A stretch of DNA of 64,000 nucleotides from Euptelea pleiosperma (lineage: Eukaryota; Streptophyta; Magnoliopsida; Ranunculales; Eupteleaceae): assembly GCA_035048495.1 (NCBI GenBank), contig CM068553.1, forward strand, positions 30,466,978-30,530,977, in the 5' to 3' direction. Positions 58,200-64,000 of this stretch are shown here, one piece after another. Each line of letters starts with the position of its first letter. Position 1 is the first letter of the stretch. The notes below the pieces were generated by a model, which worked only from the letters and a program-made list of their open reading frames with translations, was not told where the DNA came from and ran no database searches. The position numbers were made by a program, and so were the translations under genes.

Positions 58200-58470
58200 G
58201 GGTGGCGGACCGGACATGGGTCGATCTGCCCGCAAAAGTTGTATGTCGTTCGGGTGCGAGGCGCAGTCGACCGGACATGTTCGATTGACCGGACCAAATG
58301 TTCGGTCGGCCCATCCCCCCAAACAACCAAATCATATTCAGCCAAAATTCTCTGGTCGATCGGACCTTTTGTTCGGTCGACCCGACACCGTAAACTATAT
58401 TTTCAAAAACCCAAATGCCTCAACATTTACTCTGTTAGCCTGACTATTTCATCGGTTTGCCCGACTTTTG
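58200..58470. repeat. Internal cluster of TCGACCGGAC words
   Basis: Words such as GACCGGACATG, GTCGACCGGACATG, TCGGTCGGCCC and GGTCGATCGGACC. They echo the cluster in the LTR at 55550-55730 but lie between pol and the extra ORF. Confidence 0.75.
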
Positions 58471-58799
58471 TGAATGTCATTTTTAAACACATAATCATCC
58501 CAAATTAACACAAATTTCTCCAAACAATCAAGATTTTCAAATAATTGAAATACCACAACATTTTTCCAAACAATATTAGCTAATCATTATTTCAAATGAT
58601 TAGACTAAAAGACTAACTGAAATATTGAAAATATGATTTTTAATAATAATCAAATATTTCAGTCAGTACCAACACAAATCAATCAATGGGGCAAATTTCG
58701 ATAGATTTTCTCTGATATTCATATCTGAGCGAATCTAAAGGTTTAGTCAAAATATCAGCAAGTTGAATTTGTGTTCACATACTTTAATGAAATTATCTG

Positions 58800-60093
58800 T
58801 TCTTCAACCAACTCTCGAATAAAATGATGTCTGATATCTGTGTTTGTTTCTAGAGTGATGTATAAGATTTTTAGAAATACAAATCGCACTCGTGTTATCA
58901 CAGAATAAATTCATAGATTCTTGATTAATTCTATAATCCAACAACATTTGTTTCATCCAAATCAACTGGGCACAACAACTGCCTGCAGCAATATATTCTA
59001 CTTTAGCAGTAGACAAAGATATTACATTTTATTTCTTACTGTGCCAAGCAGCCAAATAATTTCCAATATAAAAATACTCACCACTGGTGCTTTTACGATC
59101 ATCAGCATTTCTTGCCCAATCGACATCTGAATAATTGGCAATTTCACTGTTAGTCTCAAGAAGATACCATAGACCGTATTCGATAGTACTATTGACATAT
59201 TTAATGATTCTTTTAACAGCCGATAGATGAGATTCTTTTGGATCAGATTGATATCTAGCACAAGCTCTTACATTAAAAGCAATATCGGGTCTGCTAGCTG
59301 TGAGATAGAAGAGACTACCAATCATACTTCTGTATAGAGTCTGATCAACTGATTTACCACTTAAATCCTTGGTAAGTTTAATGCTGGTGCTCATAGGAGC
59401 GTGAGCAGATTTAGATGATTCTAGGTCAAATTTTTTAAGTAATTCTTTAGAATATTTAGATTGAGAAAGGAAAATATAATTTTTTAATTGTTTAACTTGC
59501 AGGCCTAGAAAGAAATTCAGTTCACCTTCCATGCTCATCTCAAATTCAGATTTCATGGCTTGAGCGAATTCCAAAGTATGTATCTCAGTGGTTGAGCCAA
59601 AAACAATATCATCAACATATATCTGGGATATCAGAATATCATTATCTCTTTTCTTAATGAATAATGTTTTATCAATAGTCCCTCTTGTGAATCCATTTTC
59701 TAATAGAAATTGAGTTAATCTTTCATACCAAGCTCTTGGTGCTTGTTTCAACCCATACAGGGCTTTCTTAAGCCTGTAGACATGATTACTACTATTATGA
59801 GGGTCTTCAAAACCTTTGGGTTATTCTACATAAATTTCTTCTTCCAGAATCCCATTCAGAAAAATACTCTTAACATCCATTTGATAGAGTTTAGATTTTA
59901 GGACACAGGCTAATACTAAAAAAATCCTAATAGATTCTACTCTAGCCACTAGGGCAAAAGTCTGATAAAAATCAATCCCTTCAACTTGAGAATATCCTTG
60001 AGCCACTAATCTGGATTTGTTTTTAGTTATAACTCCGTTCTCATCAAGTTTATTCTTATACATCCTTTTAGTTCCCATCACATTTTCATCCAA
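58800..60093 (-). pseudogene. Reverse transcriptase and RNase H of the Sirevirus-like element
   Basis: Reverse transcriptase reads KSRLVAQGYSQVEGIDFYQTF, MDVKSIFLNGILEEEIYVE, then KQAPRAWYERLTQFLLENGF and the active site YVDDIVFGST (59608-59619). RNase H follows: SDVDWARNADDRKSTSG, then STAKVEYIAAGSC, CDNTSAICISKN and HSRNKH. A frame break near 59750-59820 and another near 59020 divide it into three open pieces. Domain order and motifs are those of Ty1/copia, SIRE lineage. The catalytic YVDD is intact, but the protein is not continuous. Confidence 0.92.
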
Positions 60094-60147
60094 AGGTCTA
60101 GGGGTTAGAAACCAAACATCATTTCTCTTAAATTGATTTAGCTCTTC

Positions 60148-61090
60148 TTACATAGCATTTATCCAATGTTCATTTAAAAGAGCTTCTTTAATGTTTCTCG
60201 GTTCAATCTTAGAGGTAAAGCATAAATGACTAGAAATATTTTCCAATTGACTTCTTGTATGCACACCACTATCCTTGTTTCCAATAATTTTTGAACTAGG
60301 ATGATCTTTAATGTATTTCCATTCTCTGAGTTTTTCTGGATTGTGAACATTTGTTTCACTTTTCTCAATATTTGTAGCTTCTACCATCTCATCTGTATTA
60401 TCACCAATTTCTGGAGATTCATCATTAATGACAACATTAACATATTCTTTTATAGTTAAGGTTCTTTTGTTAAAGATCCTATATGCTCTGCTTTTGGTAG
60501 AATATCCTAGAAAATACCTTCATCACTTTTAGATTCAAACTTTCAAGGTTTTCTCTATCTCTTAGCATATAACAAGTACTCCTATAGATCCTGAAATATT
60601 TCACATTTGGTTTAACTCCATTCCAAATGTCATAAGCTGTCTGCAATGTTCCTGTTATCAAATAAACACGATTGATCGTATAACATGCAGTATTGACTGC
60701 TTCAGCCCACAAGTTTCTTGTTAGATTTTTGCTGGTAAGCATAACTCTACCCATTTCCTCAAGATTCCTATTTTTTCTTTCAGCGACCCCATTCTGCTGA
60801 GGTGTTTTGGCTACAGAGAATTCATGTTTAATCCTATTTTCATCACAATATTCATCAAATTTGTGATTATCAAATTCTCTCCTATTATCACTTCTAATTC
60901 TGAGAATAGTCAAACCTTTCTCATTTTGAATCTTTTTACAGATCTTCATGAGTTCATCAAATGCTTTAGATTTTTCTCTAAGAAAAGCTACCCAAGTAAA
61001 TCTCAAGAAATCATCAACAACAGTTATGAAATATCTTTTTCCTCCAAGACTTTCTATTCTATTAGGTCCAACTAAGTCCACATGTAACAA
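60148..61090 (-). pseudogene. Integrase of the Sirevirus-like element
   Basis: Core domain: MLHVDLVGPNRIESLGGKRY (first catalytic Asp), IRSDNRREFDN (second Asp; Gly of the usual DNGREF changed to Arg), then TPQQNGVAERKNR with the catalytic Glu. The link to reverse transcriptase (60148-60387: PSSKIIGN, HTRSQLEN) is in a separate frame. The integrase joins the DNA copy to the host chromosome. Confidence 0.9.
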
Positions 61091-61326
61091 TCTAAAATTC
61101 TATAGGTACTAATATTTTTTATCTTCTTGTAAGAGTTTCTAATTTATTTTCCTTTTAGGCACGACCCACACATAGTTTGATAATTCTTATTGAGTTTTGG
61201 AACACCTCTTATTAATTCTTTCCTACTGATCTTGACTAAGTCTTTAAAGTTTATGTGTCCTAGACGTTGGTGCCACAGTTCGATTTCATTTGATAGTGCC
61301 ATGTTGCCCTTAATCAAACCACTTGT

Positions 61327-61629
61327 CTAAATGACATAGCAATTATCAGTATTTCTTTTTCCTTGAATAATAACTTTGTTGGAAGATTTTTCTATGATTT
61401 CACATTTTTCTTTTGAGAACTTATAGATATGATCTTTGTCACAAATTTGACTAATGCTAAGAAGATTATGTTTTAGACCATTTACACACAAAACATTTTC
61501 AATCTTAGGTATTCCGAGACCTTGGATAGTCCCTTTACCAATTATTTTAGCACTATTGCCATCTCCAAATATAACCTCCCCATAATGGCATTCATCAAGA
61601 AAGTAGATATAAGATTTTTCTCCAGTCAT
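61327..61629 (-). pseudogene. Protease-end / pre-integrase region of the Sirevirus-like element
   Basis: TGEKSYIYFLDECHYGEVIF, GKGTIQGLGIPKIENVLCVN, then LKHNLLSISQICDKDH. This is the segment between the aspartic protease and the integrase zinc region; the protease DSGCSRHM motif lies just upstream near 61630-61650 in a shifted frame. Confidence 0.85.
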
Positions 61630-61896
61630 ATGTCTGGAGCATCCACTATCTAAATAACACTTAGAAGTTTCATTAGCAATATGAGCAGTATAGATGACTA
61701 AATACTTTTCAACATTTTTCTTATTCTATATTTTCATAGAAGCATTACTAGTCTGATTGATCTGAGAGTTATTAAGGTTCTCTTTTCTATTTTTAGCTTT
61801 CGCATTTAAATCTGCTATCTTTTTAAATAATTTTTTTTGTTTGTTTAGTTTTTTAGTTTTCTCCAAGATTTTTAGATCATTCTCTTCCTTTTTCTT

Positions 61897-62902
61897 TTAA
61901 AATTCTAATTTCTTTTCAAGAATATGACAATTATATTTTGTATGTCTAGAATGTCTACAATAATGACAAATAATATTTAGCTTTTTAATTTGTTCATCAT
62001 GGGTTGAATCCAGAGTGGTTTTTACAAACACGATTTTGAAATTTAAAGTTTTAGCAGATTTTTCAATGTAACCAAGTCCTCTCCTACCATGGTTTGCTTT
62101 CCCCATGGTTAATAGATTTTCTAGTCTAAAATTTCCTTGAGTAATGTTTCTAATCAAAGTTGCATTTTTGACTTTAAGATCATTTCTTTCAAGACTTAAT
62201 TTCTCAATTTCTTTTTCAAGTTCTTGTTCTCTACTTAAGATTTGAGTTACTTCATCTTCCTTATTCATCACAGTTTGATATAGATTTTTTAACTCAATTT
62301 TTAGTGAAGCATTTTTGCAACACACAACAGTTTTCTCTTTCTTTAGATTATCACAGGATTTTGCCAGAATTAAGCTTTCTTTATACAAATTATTAAAAGT
62401 AATCTGAATGTTTTCTTCACTTTCATCATCACTTAAATCGGTTTCATTGTCCATTATAGCATTTTGAGAATTATAATTTTCATTAAGATTAGCAATAGTC
62501 ATTAGTGCTCTAATATTAGATGATTCTCCGCTATCACTTGATGTGTTCGTTTCATTATCGGATTCATCACTATTTATATTCCAAGCAGTAGCCTTCATAG
62601 CTTTAGTTTTTCTTTTCTTAATATTATTAGGACAGTCAATAGAGATATGACCAAACCCCCTGCATTTATAACATTGTATTTCATCTTTGTTGTTTTTTTC
62701 TTTTTTGTAATTATCAAATTTTTCAAAAGGTTTTTTATTCTTTTGTGTGAAATTTTTCTTGTCTTTGTTTCTGAAAAACTTTCTGAATTTTTTAGCAAAG
62801 AGGGCAACTTCATCATCGATGTTATTAGACTCATCAGAGTCACTTTTTTCTCTCAATTATTTCTTAGAGGTTTTTAGAGCTAATCATTTCTTTTTAGGTG
62901 TA
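61897..62902 (-). pseudogene. Gag of the Sirevirus-like element (C-terminal part)
   Basis: Open from 62856. Reads DEVALFAKKFRKFFRNKDKK, the zinc knuckle CYKCRGFGHISIDC, then a long acidic and coiled-coil segment (KSCDNLKKEKTVVC, REQELEKEIEKLSLERNDL) and a second Cys/His pair (CHYCRHSRHTKYNC). Upstream the frame reads on, through a TAA, to 62902, where an LTR is inserted. The N-terminal Gag and the 5' LTR lie beyond it, outside the window. The Gag-only element at 4615 carries a similar coiled-coil plus knuckle order. Confidence 0.88.
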
Positions 62903-63631
62903 TGAAAGTAGGGTTTTTCCGTGTCGTCGAATCGGAAACCCCAGTTTCAACACATTTTTGATTTGATCATTCTATTTCACTGTTTATTTCTGCAAAATAT
63001 TCAAGCTTGTACAGTGGACAGTGTCGGATGTCGATCCGCACTCAGGGTTAGTGCGCGTAATTCAAGGACATGAAATGACGGCTTTTATCACAGAAAATGC
63101 TAAAAAGAAAAGAATGAAAGGGTGAGAGTGGTGATTGAAATGGTCTTTAAAATGTTATTTGTTGTGATTTTAGAGATCAACTATCAAGAATTAGAAACAA
63201 TCATATGCGTCAAATATCCAAATTCAAACACTAAAATTCCAAAATGAACCTAATTTTATTCCTTAAATCAACGTACCAGCCTTACAAATTTTTAAGCAAA
63301 ACATTATCAAAGCAGCCAACTTCAACTAGAAAGCACATAAACAAAAACTAAACTAGAGAGAGAGACATAAGATAGATGAGAGAGAAAATCAAATCTAGAG
63401 AGAGAAAATATGAAAAGAGGGTTAAAATAAGTCCAAAGCCATTAAAAGAACTTGTGGAGATGATGATTTCCAAGATTTCGGATTGACCAAGGAACGGGCC
63501 AATAGATAGACCAATGGAGGTGGTAATCTATGGGTCACAGAGTCTCACCATGATGACGAGGCCGCCAAGTGGCTTTGGAGGTGCCAAGAGGATGGCTGTC
63601 CGTAGGACAGCATGGTATGGAGGATGGTGTT
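62903..63631 (+). repeat. Start of a second copy of the 2.65-kb LTR family
   Basis: TGAAAGTAGGGTTTTTCCG..., matching the first ~500 bp of 52027-54677, including GTCGATCCGCACTC-GGGTTAGT and CATGAAATGAC. It then diverges and ends at 63631, where an opposed LTR end begins. Inserted in the Gag frame. Confidence 0.8.
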
Positions 63632-64000
63632 TGATATTCACTCAAAAGTGCTTATTTTAAGCACTTATCCTGTTAGTGTTATCGCACTCTCCTACGTAAA
63701 ACTGCTCTAATTATCCACTTTTCTACGTAAGAGTCTATCTCATTGCGTAGAACACACTTTTCTGGACGAAATGGTATATTTGCATGCATTAAACACATTT
63801 TCGGAAGTCTAGATATGAAGTCATTCTGATAGAGTCTCATTACGCGCTTCTTCTGTCGCAGGAAACCCCGATGGGACGATTCTCGAGACTTGTGGGCCCA
63901 AATCGATCATGAAAGCCCATTATCAAAGCTTAAAGAGCCCACATGCTATGACTAGAAGATATGGGCCAAATATGGGCTGAATAAGAGGACCAAAAAGTAG
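63632..64000 (-). repeat. Opposed LTR end of the same family at the window edge
   Basis: TGATATTCACTCAAAAGTGCTTATTTTAAGC is the reverse complement of the end of the LTR at 54677. It runs to the window end, so this copy lies in reverse next to the forward copy. Confidence 0.85.

Larger units (their letters stand above)
51943..62902 (-). mobile_element. Sirevirus-like Ty1/copia retrotransposon (3' LTR to Gag)
   Basis: The reverse-strand order is Gag, protease/pre-integrase, integrase, reverse transcriptase, RNase H, an extra ORF, polypurine tract (56136-56149) and 3' LTR (51943-56135). The large size, a Gag with CCHC knuckle and coiled coil, the YVDDIVFGST active site, repeated CCCCCT tracts before the LTR and the ORF after pol are as known in Sireviruses. 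The 5' side is cut at 62903 by another LTR. All long frames carry stops or shifts, so it is no longer autonomous. Confidence 0.9.

Overview
This is a stretch of nuclear DNA from a flowering plant, most likely a dicot or basal angiosperm. The evidence is AT-rich intergenic DNA, GT-AG introns, a plant-type cytosolic histidyl-tRNA synthetase exon, a FAR1-type DNA-binding gene, a SEUSS-like gene fragment, and several layers of plant LINEs and Ty1/copia retrotransposons. No prokaryotic features, tRNA genes, rRNA genes or CRISPR arrays were seen. The species cannot be told from the sequence.

Layout. 1-753: the last two exons of an unrecognised gene that begins outside the window; its 3' end and flank are duplicated as a pseudogene at 36199-37870. 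1710-2805: an L1-type LINE fragment, cut at 2805 by a Ty1/copia-like element (2806-7683) that carries only a partial Gag and no polymerase. 8727-12470: a MITE-like element and a decayed RTE-type LINE, split by a solo LTR (9329-10900) with a perfect TGGTT target duplication. 12627-15240: broken copies of the first ~87 codons of the histidyl-tRNA synthetase gene, split by an LTR-like insertion. 16560-16970: a SEUSS-like fragment. 17321-18748: an intact first coding exon of cytosolic histidyl-tRNA synthetase. Its first intron holds an antisense Ty1/copia element (19231-26287), and no second exon was recognised in the remaining 45 kb. 26770-29578: L1, RTE and copia remnants. 33776-34968: a small three-exon FAR1-domain gene. 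38141-38331: a Mutator-like MITE.

39797-51942: a head-to-tail duplication with a unit of about 6.5 kb. Each copy holds an RTE LINE, an L1 inserted in it in reverse, a hAT-type MITE with an 8-bp target duplication, and an LTR of the same family as the one at 2806. Copy 2 is cut at 51942 by a reverse-strand Sirevirus-like copia element (51943-62902). That element carries an extra ORF after pol ending in a long Asp/Glu tail, and its 3' LTR holds a 2.65-kb solo LTR flanked by ATAGA. The window ends in two opposed pieces of that same 2.65-kb LTR family.

The host genes do not form a pathway. The interest lies in the readable order of insertions, several of which have clean target duplications and empty sites in the same window; in the orphan synthetase exon with its decayed relatives; in the Gag-only element; and in LTR families that each carry clusters of a different short palindromic word.
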